A stretch of DNA of 22,904 bases, taken from assembly GCA_964636895.1 (NCBI GenBank), contig CAZWUW010000047.1, positions 1-22,904 of the forward strand, read 5' to 3'. The notes under the pieces are model-generated. The model was not told the origin of the DNA, searched no databases, and was given only the letters and a program-made list of their open reading frames with translations. Made by a program: the position numbers and the translations under genes. Origin of the DNA: CAZWUW01 sp964636895. GTDB lineage: Bacteria; Bacillota; Thermincolia; Thermincolales; CAZWUW01. Of this stretch, positions 7,492 through 14,910 are shown in pieces. Every line of letters begins with the position of its first letter. Within the stretch, counting starts at the first letter, position 1.

Positions 7492-9246
7492 CTAATTAGA
7501 AAATTTATATTTTTGCCATTCTTTGGTGACTACATCAAGCAGGCTATTTTTATCCAGTTCATCCACGATATAGAGGTTGCCCCCACCGATACGAGTCAGG
7601 TCCTTGATAAATTCCTCATTGGGAATTACGCCGATGCAGACCAGGCGGATTTTTGCTTCGGCAATCAGCTTGGCGGCCTTTAGCGCATCTGCCTGAGCGT
7701 CATTGGTCCAAAGGGGAAAGTTAGGGATGCCGTCTGTTATCAGAATCATTAAAGGATTCCTGGCCCGCTTTTTTTTAATTAATGCGACACTTTCCACGAT
7801 GCCTTTAGCCAGCGGGGTCATGCCTTCAGGCCGGATAGTCCGGAGACCGTCCTGCAATTTTTTGTAGCTCTTGGTAAAGGGTATTACCACCCGGGAGGAA
7901 GTTTCCTGAAAAGTGACGATACTCACTTTTTCGTGGGAGGTCAGCAGAAAATGTTCGGCCAGGTAAGAAACGGCGCGAATCTTCTCACCGACCATGCTGC
8001 CGCTGCAGTCTATGGCCATCAGGGTATCTATGGGTGCAAAGGATTTTTGGCCATATTGATGAATGTCTTCTTTTTTGATGCGCATAGGACGGACACCGGC
8101 CAGATAACTACGGGCCGTAGCCCGCACAATTGTCTCTGGAATAGCGATATCGCTTAACCAGGCTTTATCTTTTATGCCCATGACTTTTTTCTCATCAGTA
8201 AGACGGCTCTTTTTAGATTTTAATTGGGAATTATAATAGGTTTGGTAGTTGTGCCGGGCAATTTTATAACGGCGGATAGATTTGCGGACTTGAGCTTCCA
8301 ACTCTTTCTGATGCAAACGAATAAAATCACGGAGTTCTTTACCATCCTTGGTCAGGGTGGTAAAGAGCTTCCCTTTTTGCACCATTTTTTTGTTGCTCAG
8401 GTCCAGCAGGGTTTGTTTTAAATCCCCGTCTCCGTGTTTTTTGGCAAAATTTTTTAAAAACATATTGCCGGTATGGGTTAACGATTCAAGAAATTTGGCC
8501 GCTTCTTCCACACTCCCGAAAGCAGCGGCCAGGTCCAGCACAATCTGTAACCGGTTTTGCATAGCTACCTGCTTTTTAGCTTCGGGAGATTTAAAACCCG
8601 GCAGAGTAATACCTATACCAAAGCCCGGGGTGACTTTCTCAGAAACACAGTGGGTAATTTTTTCCACCCGGCGAATTTCATAGCCCTGGCTTTGGACTGC
8701 AGTTTCAATGGCATCCACTAAAAAAATCAGGCTGTCATAATGCTGTGGTTCAATATCGGTCAATATATGGACATGGTTATGCGGTACCCGCTGTTTTTCA
8801 GGAATCAATTCACCTTTACGGCTGGCCAGATCCAAAACGTTACCCCGGCCGCCGCCTGTCTGCACAACAATCTTCAGAGCCATGGTTTTGAGCATTTCAG
8901 CACATTGTTCTTTGGTCAGTTCAGTGCGCTTTTCGTCCCGCAGCTGATGGAAATAGTTTTCCAATCCGGTCCAAATCCGGCGGGCTACATATACCGGGTC
9001 AAGACCGGCCGGTTCATGGAAAACATCCATGTGCAGGAGCTGGCCTTCCGTTTCGGTTTTCATATAGTACTTTCCGGCATCCTGGTCGGTATAAATTCTG
9101 ATGACGCCGGGCGTAGTGGGGTCGTTTCCGTGCAACTGCCTGCTTACTACTGTTGTTTCACCGAGGCGGACGCCATGGTTCTTATGAAAATATGCCTTAA
9201 GATAACTTTCCAGGGTCAGACGCTGGTGTCTTTCATTACCATCCAT
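7492..9246 (-). CDS. VWA-domain protein, partner of a MoxR/ChlI-type AAA+ ATPase
   Basis: The protein (584 residues) ends in a von Willebrand factor A domain. Its metal-ion-dependent adhesion site is complete: DCSGS (413-417), the Thr in GMTPL (477) and Asp in ITDG (505). The N-terminal ~370 residues are unlike any family I can name and include a charged, Lys/Arg-rich helical stretch near 290-350. VWA proteins encoded beside AAA+ ATPases (BchD/BchI, CoxE/CoxD, NorD/NorQ) act as adaptors for ATP-driven remodelling or metal insertion. No chlorophyll or cobalamin genes are here, so the target is unknown. The ORF extends upstream to 9279, but AAGGAGG before the ATG at 9246 fixes this start. It follows the ATPase gene by 41 bp. 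Confidence 0.85.
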   Translation of the reverse strand: MDGNERHQRLTLESYLKAYFHKNHGVRLGETTVVSRQLHGNDPTTPGVIRIYTDQDAGKYYMKTETEGQLLHMDVFHEPAGLDPVYVARRIWTGLENYFHQLRDEKRTELTKEQCAEMLKTMALKIVVQTGGGRGNVLDLASRKGELIPEKQRVPHNHVHILTDIEPQHYDSLIFLVDAIETAVQSQGYEIRRVEKITHCVSEKVTPGFGIGITLPGFKSPEAKKQVAMQNRLQIVLDLAAAFGSVEEAAKFLESLTHTGNMFLKNFAKKHGDGDLKQTLLDLSNKKMVQKGKLFTTLTKDGKELRDFIRLHQKELEAQVRKSIRRYKIARHNYQTYYNSQLKSKKSRLTDEKKVMGIKDKAWLSDIAIPETIVRATARSYLAGVRPMRIKKEDIHQYGQKSFAPIDTLMAIDCSGSMVGEKIRAVSYLAEHFLLTSHEKVSIVTFQETSSRVVIPFTKSYKKLQDGLRTIRPEGMTPLAKGIVESVALIKKKRARNPLMILITDGIPNFPLWTNDAQADALKAAKLIAEAKIRLVCIGVIPNEEFIKDLTRIGGGNLYIVDELDKNSLLDVVTKEWQKYKFSN

Positions 9247-9287
9247 AACCCAGGCCTCCTTTTGGCTAAACGCATACATGACAGAGT

Positions 9288-10640
9288 TTATTTTTTCAGA
9301 TCACCCTCTGATTTCACCAGTTCATCGAGGTTCAAATCCGGCAGCCGTTTTGCTTTGTTTAACGGCGATGCTTTGATAGGGTCACTGTGCTGGGGGGGCA
9401 GCTTTTCGTTCTTGCCGGAAAAAAGCTGTTTCAGTGGTAAGAAAAAGGATTTATCTGCGGGCTGATCGGGCACTGCTTCGGCATACGCATTGACCAAGGC
9501 TTCGCTCGATTGCTCAGACCCGGAAGAAGAAGTCCCGGGTTCTTTTTTTTTTTGCTGCGACGAGAAGTTCGTCGGTGATGTGCCGTCTCCACCCTGCCGG
9601 TCGGAGGAATTCATAATTTTGGTCAGAGTATCGATATCAACCCGGTGTTTTAAGGCTAAAGGGATTACCTTTAAAATGTCTGCAACCAGCACCTGTTCTC
9701 TTTCGCGCAGCGCACAATTCAACAGCGCAGCATGCTGAATGGCTTCAATGGCGCGAAAGCTTTCCAGGTCATATTTGACATAAAGACGGGCAATATAATT
9801 ACGCAAAAAGTCGGGCATAGATAGGTTTACGTAATTACGGGCAATCCGCTCCAGTGCCTGTTGTTTTTTTAGATGCTGGGACAAGTCTTTGCGTATAGTT
9901 TCATCTTCTTTACCTTGCCGTCTAAGTTCGCTTTGAATTAATATGTCGGCAATTTCATCAGGGTTATCCGAACGCCCCATTTCCACTACCAAATCAAAGC
10001 GGTCTGATAACTGGCGTCTGATTTCCTGCAGCGGACCAGGTTCTTCATCAGGGTTAGAGGCTGCCCATACGGAGGCTTGTACAGGGATTTCGACAATCGG
10101 TAAGCCGGTTTCTTCAATTTGCACGCGGCCGGGTTTGGTACCCATTACATCCAGCAGGATATCGGTAATTTCCGGGGAAGTATCGGCCAGCCGGTTAATT
10201 TCATCAATAAAAATCACGCCCCGGTGGGCCTGTGGAATGATACCCGGCAAAATTGCCGCGGATGGATTAGCCGCATTGGTAATTTTAGCCAAATCTATAC
10301 TGCCTGCAATGGTGCCAATTTTGGCGGAGTGTGAAATCTCCAAGAAGGGCCTGGGCACGGTTTCACTGCCGATAGCGGCAACTTCTTCTTTGGATAGATG
10401 TTTATGGTTTGGGCAGTGGGGGCGGTCAGGGTCACAGTTATAAAGACAGTCCTTAATTCTGACCATCAGGGGCATGATTTGTTTGGCGGCTCTCATTATA
10501 GTAGTTTTACCTGTTCCACGGAGCCCCTCTGAGTGAAGGTGCAAAGGCACTTCCCAGAGCATTGAAATAATGGCCATTTCGACAACTTCAAAAAGGGTTT
10601 CGTTGCCTTCATGACGCGCTAGTTGGGTATATGATTTCAT
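9288..10640 (-). CDS. AAA+ ATPase of the MoxR/magnesium-chelatase ChlI type
   Basis: A 450-residue cytoplasmic ATPase. It has Walker A GLRGTGKTT (39-47), Walker B VIFIDEIN (142-149), a sensor-1 Asn in ASNPDE (about 196) and the LSDRFD segment that follows in ChlI/MoxR proteins. Between Walker A and B it carries a cysteine cluster, CLYNCDPDRPHCPNH, with Cys65, Cys69, Cys76 and His79, suitable for zinc or an iron-sulphur cluster. After the AAA+ lid, the last ~120 residues are Ser/Gln/Lys-rich and probably disordered. The ATG at 10640 is preceded by GGGGAG and is preferred over 10673. With the downstream VWA protein it should form an ATPase-adaptor pair. The substrate cannot be told from sequence. 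Confidence 0.87.
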   Translation of the reverse strand: MKSYTQLARHEGNETLFEVVEMAIISMLWEVPLHLHSEGLRGTGKTTIMRAAKQIMPLMVRIKDCLYNCDPDRPHCPNHKHLSKEEVAAIGSETVPRPFLEISHSAKIGTIAGSIDLAKITNAANPSAAILPGIIPQAHRGVIFIDEINRLADTSPEITDILLDVMGTKPGRVQIEETGLPIVEIPVQASVWAASNPDEEPGPLQEIRRQLSDRFDLVVEMGRSDNPDEIADILIQSELRRQGKEDETIRKDLSQHLKKQQALERIARNYVNLSMPDFLRNYIARLYVKYDLESFRAIEAIQHAALLNCALREREQVLVADILKVIPLALKHRVDIDTLTKIMNSSDRQGGDGTSPTNFSSQQKKKEPGTSSSGSEQSSEALVNAYAEAVPDQPADKSFFLPLKQLFSGKNEKLPPQHSDPIKASPLNKAKRLPDLNLDELVKSEGDLKK

Positions 10641-10690
10641 TTGGCGTTCTCCCCCTGATGATTTATTTTCCAAGCCTTGTAAAAGCTATA

Positions 10691-10719
10691 ACTATGCCAG
10701 ACAAAAATGATTTTGTCAA
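10691..10719 (-). promoter_or_regulatory. Promoter of the AAA+/VWA operon
   Basis: Reading the minus strand, TTGACA (10719-10714), a 17-bp spacer and CATAGT (10696-10691) lie about 50 bp upstream of the ATPase start. The -35 is perfect and the -10 matches at four of six bases. Confidence 0.6.
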
Positions 10720-10942
10720 TTTTTATATTTAATTATAACTAAATTAGTCGTAATTATGCAACAGCAAAATGTTTTAACGGGCATAATTACCTTGTTAAAG
10801 GGGATAAAGCCAGGTCTAATTGTAAATCGGAAAAACATTTGCTAAAGAAATATTTTGAAAAGTGCCCCAAAAAAGCTCTTAAAAGAAGGGAAAGTCTTAA
10901 ACATGTCGAAAATTTACATTAAAGGGAAGGGAGGATTGAAGA
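10720..10942. other. AT-rich divergent intergenic region
   Basis: This AT-rich stretch separates the minus-strand ATPase operon from the plus-strand cheX. The best plus-strand promoter candidate is TTGTAA (10820-10825), 17 bp, TAAAGA (10843-10848), matching four of six bases at each box. No ORF, RNA gene or flagellar sigma-D promoter is evident. A GGGAGG at 10929-10934 serves cheX. Confidence 0.45.
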
Positions 10943-11419
10943 GTGAAGGTTGAGTTTATCAGTCCTTTTGTAACAGCAACCATAAAGGTTCTGGAAAGTG
11001 AGATGGGCAGGCCTATTGAGGTTGAAAAAGGCCAATTATCTATAGAGGCCAAGTCTTATACCGGTCAGGACGTAACTGTTCTTATTGGTGTTATAGGTGC
11101 GGTTCAGGGTATTGTTATGTATGGCATGTCGGAAAGGACTGCCAAAAACATTGTTTCAGCCATGTTGAACCAGCGAATTGTCATTTTTGATGATATGGTG
11201 GAGTCCGCTATTGCTGAAATGGGTAATGTAATCACCGGTATTGCCAGTGCGGAGTTGGAAAAGGCAGGGTACACCTCCACTCTAGCGCCGCCAACCGTAA
11301 TCAGTGGACGCGGGGTATTGATTTCCACCATTGATATCAAGCGCCTCCAGATTCCCTTGGTGACCGAATTTGGTGAAATTGAAATTGGCATTGCGTTACG
11401 GGAAAACCGGTCAAGTTAA
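10943..11419 (+). CDS. cheX: CheX-like CheY-P phosphatase
   Basis: CheX proteins of the CheC/CheX/FliY family dephosphorylate response-regulator receivers such as CheY. This 158-residue protein has one ExxN catalytic signature, Glu92-Met-Gly-Asn95, in the helix ESAIAEMGNVITG; that single motif and the length fit CheX rather than two-site CheC. The GTG start is preceded by GGGAGG at a spacing of 8. No other chemotaxis gene lies in the window, so its receiver partner is unknown; many Clostridia carry such orphan CheX proteins. It is separated from coaX by a good promoter. Confidence 0.88.
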   Translation: MKVEFISPFVTATIKVLESEMGRPIEVEKGQLSIEAKSYTGQDVTVLIGVIGAVQGIVMYGMSERTAKNIVSAMLNQRIVIFDDMVESAIAEMGNVITGIASAELEKAGYTSTLAPPTVISGRGVLISTIDIKRLQIPLVTEFGEIEIGIALRENRSS

Positions 11420-11463
11420 GACTCCGCCAGGGGTCTTTTCTACTTTCGGCAAAGCAGGGTTAA

Positions 11464-11492
11464 TTGTAAAAGAAGTGCTGTCATTGTATAAT
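11464..11492 (+). promoter_or_regulatory. Promoter of coaX-dusB
   Basis: TTGTAA (11464-11469), a 17-bp spacer and a perfect TATAAT (11487-11492) lie about 40 bp before the coaX start. Confidence 0.75.
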
Positions 11493-11533
11493 ATTTTTAT
11501 TAAAACGTAAAAATGACAGGAGAGGTGAGAATA

Positions 11534-12304
11534 GTGATTCTTGTTCTGGATGTTGGCAATACTAATATTGTATTAGGAGTTTATAATAATAAAGCACTTG
11601 TACATAGTTGGCGTATTTCAACTGATAAGCATAAAACCGCTGATGAATACGGTATTCAGATTAGAATATTGTTTCAGTATGCGGAGATTGAGTACAGGCA
11701 GATAAACGCGGTGGTCATATCTTCAGTTGTGCCGCCAATTATGCCGGCGTTGGAGCAAATGACCGAAAAGTATTTTGGTATGAAACCATTAGTTGTTGGG
11801 CCGGGGGTTAAAACCTCTATGCCGATAAAATACGATAATCCCAGAGAAGTGGGCGCAGACAGAATTGTAAACGCTATTGCAGCTATAGAAATTTACGGTG
11901 GACCGTTGATAATTGTCGATTTTGGCACCGCAACGACTTTTTGTGCTATTTCGAGGCAGGGAGAATATTTGGGGGGTGCTATTGCTCCCGGGGTCGGGAT
12001 TTCAACTGAGGCTTTGGTGGGCAAAGCCGCCAAGTTGCCACGGATTGAACTTGTGAAACCGCGGGCGGTAATCGGTAAGACCACTATTGCCAGTATGCAA
12101 TCAGGTATTATATACGGGATTGTAGGCCAGGTGGATGGCATTGTCATCCGCATTAAAGCAGAAATGGGCACAGAGGCTAATGTGGTAGCAACCGGTGGAC
12201 TGGCCGAACTTATCAGCAAGGAATCAGCTACTATTAATATTGTCAACCCGAATCTTACGCTGGAAGGATTGCGTATAATATATGAACGTAACCGGCCTCA
12301 ATAG
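11534..12304 (+). CDS. coaX: Type III pantothenate kinase
   Basis: CoaX (EC 2.7.1.33) phosphorylates pantothenate, the first step from the vitamin to coenzyme A, and is not inhibited by CoA. The ASKHA-fold signatures are visible: LDVGNTNIVLGVY at the N-terminus, GADRIVNAIAA, DFGTATTFCAI and GGAIAPGVGIS. An ATG at 11513 is in frame, but the GTG at 11534 follows AGGTGA and gives the usual 256 residues starting MILVLDVGNTN. It continues the pathway whose earlier enzymes are encoded at 27-2164. The 3' end overlaps the dusB start by 23 bp, suggesting coupling. Confidence 0.96.
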   Translation: MILVLDVGNTNIVLGVYNNKALVHSWRISTDKHKTADEYGIQIRILFQYAEIEYRQINAVVISSVVPPIMPALEQMTEKYFGMKPLVVGPGVKTSMPIKYDNPREVGADRIVNAIAAIEIYGGPLIIVDFGTATTFCAISRQGEYLGGAIAPGVGISTEALVGKAAKLPRIELVKPRAVIGKTTIASMQSGIIYGIVGQVDGIVIRIKAEMGTEANVVATGGLAELISKESATINIVNPNLTLEGLRIIYERNRPQ

Positions 12305-13313
12305 CGTTATACCAAGTCCGGAGTGGTGCATCGGCAATGTCAGGCTGGCTAACCGGGTGGTATTGGCGCCCATGGCCGGGATTACCGACAAAGCTTTTCG
12401 TCTGATTGTAAACGAATTTGGCTGTGGACTTATTTTTACTGAGATGATTAGCGCCACGGCCTTATCATATAACAGCAATCGAACCAAGTTTATGCTGGAT
12501 TTGGACGGGGAGCCGGGTCCAATCAATGTGCAGATTTTTGGCAGCGATCCCGAACTGATGGTTGCTGCGGCAAGGTTGGCGGCAGCCGAAGGAGCCGCTT
12601 TGATCGATATTAATATGGGCTGTCCGGCACCCAAGGTGGTTAAGAATAATGAGGGTTGCGCCTTGATGCAGAACCTTCCTTTGGCTGGGCAGGTTATCCG
12701 GGCGGTAGTAGCAGCCAGCCCGGTGCCGGTTACAGTAAAAATGCGCAAGGGTTGGGATGAGCAGTCGGTTAATGCGCCGGAGCTGGCTATGCTGGCAGAG
12801 GAGTGCGGAGCGGCTGCGATTACCGTGCATGGACGTACCAGGGGGCAGTTTTATTCCGGGCGGGCGGACTGGGATATAATCAGAAAGATCAAAATGAAAG
12901 TGCGGATTCCGGTGATTGGCAATGGGGACGTCCGATGCCCGCAGGATGCTTGGGAGATGTTGAAGGAGACCGGTTGTGACGCAGTAATGATTGGCCGGGG
13001 CGTGATGGGAAATCCCTGGCTTATCCGCCGTACAGTTCATTTTCTGGCTAGCGGTGAATTGCTTCCCGAGCCAACGGCAGCCATGAGATTACAGATGGCC
13101 CGCCGGCATTTAAATCTGCTGGCCGGGTATAAAGGTGAGTATCGCGCCGTTAGGGAGATGCGCAAGCATATTGCCTGGTATATTAAAGGGTTGCGTGATG
13201 CTGCCAGGATTAGAGAACAGGTTAATATTATCGATGCCGCCGCCGGTATAGAAGCAATCTTGGACGAGTACCTGATGGCCTTGGAAAACAACATTTACAT
13301 CAGAAAAGGCTAG
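12282..13313 (+). CDS. dusB: tRNA-dihydrouridine synthase, DusB type
   Basis: Dus enzymes reduce specific uridines in tRNA D-loops with FMN and NADPH. The 343-residue protein shows the FMN TIM-barrel motifs LAPMAGITDKAFR, INMGCPAPKV with downstream Cys of EGCALM as proton donor, KMRKGW, VHGRTRGQFYSG, IGNGDV and MIGRGVMGNPW. The start overlaps coaX by 23 bp; it adds about 17 residues before the usual IGNVRL beginning, and no better start is in frame. In Bacillus a dus gene likewise lies between the coaX region and lysS, so this placement is ancestral. Confidence 0.94.
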   Translation: MNVTGLNSVIPSPEWCIGNVRLANRVVLAPMAGITDKAFRLIVNEFGCGLIFTEMISATALSYNSNRTKFMLDLDGEPGPINVQIFGSDPELMVAAARLAAAEGAALIDINMGCPAPKVVKNNEGCALMQNLPLAGQVIRAVVAASPVPVTVKMRKGWDEQSVNAPELAMLAEECGAAAITVHGRTRGQFYSGRADWDIIRKIKMKVRIPVIGNGDVRCPQDAWEMLKETGCDAVMIGRGVMGNPWLIRRTVHFLASGELLPEPTAAMRLQMARRHLNLLAGYKGEYRAVREMRKHIAWYIKGLRDAARIREQVNIIDAAAGIEAILDEYLMALENNIYIRKG

Positions 13314-13346
13314 TTCAGTGCTATTCCACCGAACCTGCCTTTTAAT

Positions 13347-13400
13347 TTGTAAAGTGTGGAAAAGTTTGTTAAAATAAAGATGTTCACAAAATTGTGCACA
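13347..13400 (+). promoter_or_regulatory. Promoter and candidate operator of the regulator operon
   Basis: TTGTAA (13347-13352), a 17-bp spacer and TAAAAT (13370-13375) form a promoter. The segment 13381-13400 is an imperfect 20-bp palindrome (8 of 10 base pairs match; core CACAAAATTGTG) at the expected transcription start. It would suit binding by the HTH protein encoded 44 bp downstream. Confidence 0.6.
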
Positions 13401-13443
13401 TATTATTGGTGTTTCCGGATATTATAGTATGGGGGAAATGCAA

Positions 13444-13968
13444 ATGGATTTGGTGCGGGTGGGCGAAAAAGTCATTAGTAAAAAAAAGATTAGCGGGATT
13501 GTGAATAAAATCCTGGAACTAAGGGTAAAAGGGTTTTCCCAACAAGAAGTAGCTAATCAAATAGGTGTTGACCGGACTTTTGTATCCCGCCTGGAAACGA
13601 TGGGTGAAATCCGTAAAGGCAACCGGATTGCGGTGGTAGGATTCCCCATACTAAACAAAGAGGAAATTGTGGAAATATTGCAACTGGAAGGCGTAGACTT
13701 TTCTCTGATTATGACTGAACAGGAACGTTGGGAGTTTGTTCGTCGGCTGAACGGTGCCGAACTGGTGAATAATATGATGCAATTGATTGGCAAGGCGCGA
13801 AAATATGATGCTGTGGTGCTGATTGCCTCCGACCAGCGGATAAAGATTATTGAGGCTTTGCTAGATTGTGAGGTTATTGGTTTTTCAATTGGCGCTTCGC
13901 CTATTGAAGAGGACAGGTACGTAGACCCGGCTCGAATCCGGGAAATTCTGGCCAGCATAAAAAAGTGA
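13444..13968 (+). CDS. HTH transcriptional regulator with an uncharacterised C-terminal domain
   Basis: This 174-residue protein has an Xre/Cro-like helix-turn-helix at about 30-56 (GFSQQEVANQIGVDRTFVSR). The remaining ~115 residues form a predicted alpha/beta domain beginning RIAVVGFPILNKEEI that I cannot assign; alternating hydrophobic strands (YDAVVLIAS, CEVIGFSIG) suggest a ligand- or nucleotide-binding sandwich. Three in-frame ATGs exist (13429, 13438, 13444); the last is best spaced from GGGGGA. The two genes downstream follow at 12 bp each, so it probably controls them and itself through the palindrome at 13381. Its position near dusB and lysS resembles that of the small HTH protein YazB in Bacillus, but the C-terminal domain is extra. 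Confidence 0.75.
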   Translation: MDLVRVGEKVISKKKISGIVNKILELRVKGFSQQEVANQIGVDRTFVSRLETMGEIRKGNRIAVVGFPILNKEEIVEILQLEGVDFSLIMTEQERWEFVRRLNGAELVNNMMQLIGKARKYDAVVLIASDQRIKIIEALLDCEVIGFSIGASPIEEDRYVDPARIREILASIKK

Positions 13969-13980
13969 GGGGGCACCTGA

Positions 13981-14898
13981 TTGCGACGGGTAGTAAGTGT
14001 AAGCCTGGGGTCATCTTCCCGGGATCATGTTGTGGAAACTGAATTTTTGGGGGAAATCTTTCGGGTGGAACGCCGGGGGACTGATGGCAATATTAACCGG
14101 GCCATAGATCTGATTAGGGATCTGGATGGGCAGGTGGACGCTTTCGGCCTTGGGGGTATCGACCTTTATCTTTATGCCGGTGCCAAAAGATATGTAATCA
14201 GAGATGCTGTCAAAATTGCCCGGGCTGCCCGCATTACTCCGGTGGTAGACGGCAGTGGTTTGAAAAACACGCTGGAACGAAAAGTGATTGATTTTTTGCA
14301 GCGGGAATCAGGCATGTCCTTCAAGGGCCGAAAAATTCTTATGGTTTCCGGGGTCGACCGTTTTGGTATGGCCGAATCTTTTAGCCGGGCCGGTGCGGAA
14401 ATCACCTTTGGGGACCTGATATTTGGCCTTGGCCTTCCGATACCGCTGTATTCGCTGAAATCGCTGGAAAGAGTAGCCAGAGTAATTGGTCCGGTAGTTT
14501 GCCGGCTGCCATTTAAAATGATATATCCTACCGGCAGCAAACAGGAAAACGCACAGATGAAATATAGCGCCTACTATCAAGCCGCTGAGATTATTGCCGG
14601 TGACTTTCATTTTATTCGCCGGCATATGCCGCCTGCTTTGCGAGGGAAAACCATAATTACCAATACCGTTACCCCACAAGATATCAGTTTGCTGCAAAAC
14701 TGCGGTATAGCCCGGTTGATTACAACTACACCGGAAATGAACGGGCGCTCTTTTGGCACAAATGTGATCGAGGGTGTGGTTATCACCTTGGCCGGGAAAA
14801 AGCCTGATGAGATGAAACCGGATGATTATTTTGAGATAATAAACAACCTTGGTTTTAAGCCGCGAATCATTGATTTTTCCGAAGAGAACATAAGTTAA
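13981..14898 (+). CDS. Conserved protein of unknown function (often labelled quinate 5-dehydrogenase-like)
   Basis: The start is TTG, preceded by GAGGGGG at a spacing of 7, and the product has 305 residues. I do not recognise a catalytic signature. There is no standard GxGxxG Rossmann loop; a glycine-rich FGLGGIDLYLYAGAKRY segment (about 55-71), VVDGSGLKNTLERK (88-101) and a GxGLPIPLYSL segment are notable. My recollection is that relatives in Clostridia carry the label quinate 5-dehydrogenase, but the sequence does not support that activity. It sits 12 bp after the regulator and 12 bp before the acyl-ACP-reductase-like gene, so it probably acts in the same process. Confidence 0.6.
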   Translation: MRRVVSVSLGSSSRDHVVETEFLGEIFRVERRGTDGNINRAIDLIRDLDGQVDAFGLGGIDLYLYAGAKRYVIRDAVKIARAARITPVVDGSGLKNTLERKVIDFLQRESGMSFKGRKILMVSGVDRFGMAESFSRAGAEITFGDLIFGLGLPIPLYSLKSLERVARVIGPVVCRLPFKMIYPTGSKQENAQMKYSAYYQAAEIIAGDFHFIRRHMPPALRGKTIITNTVTPQDISLLQNCGIARLITTTPEMNGRSFGTNVIEGVVITLAGKKPDEMKPDDYFEIINNLGFKPRIIDFSEENIS

Positions 14899-14910
14899 GG
14901 GAGGCGTATT

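Noticed and set aside
8740..9465. A 241-codon open frame on the plus strand
   Set aside because: It lies opposite the VWA gene and the end of the AAA+ gene, both with clear motifs and good start sites, and has no recognisable domain.
10765..10802. TTTAAC/GTTAAA inverted repeat as a third BirA box
   Set aside because: Arms are short and imperfect, the gap differs from the other two sites, and neither neighbour concerns biotin.
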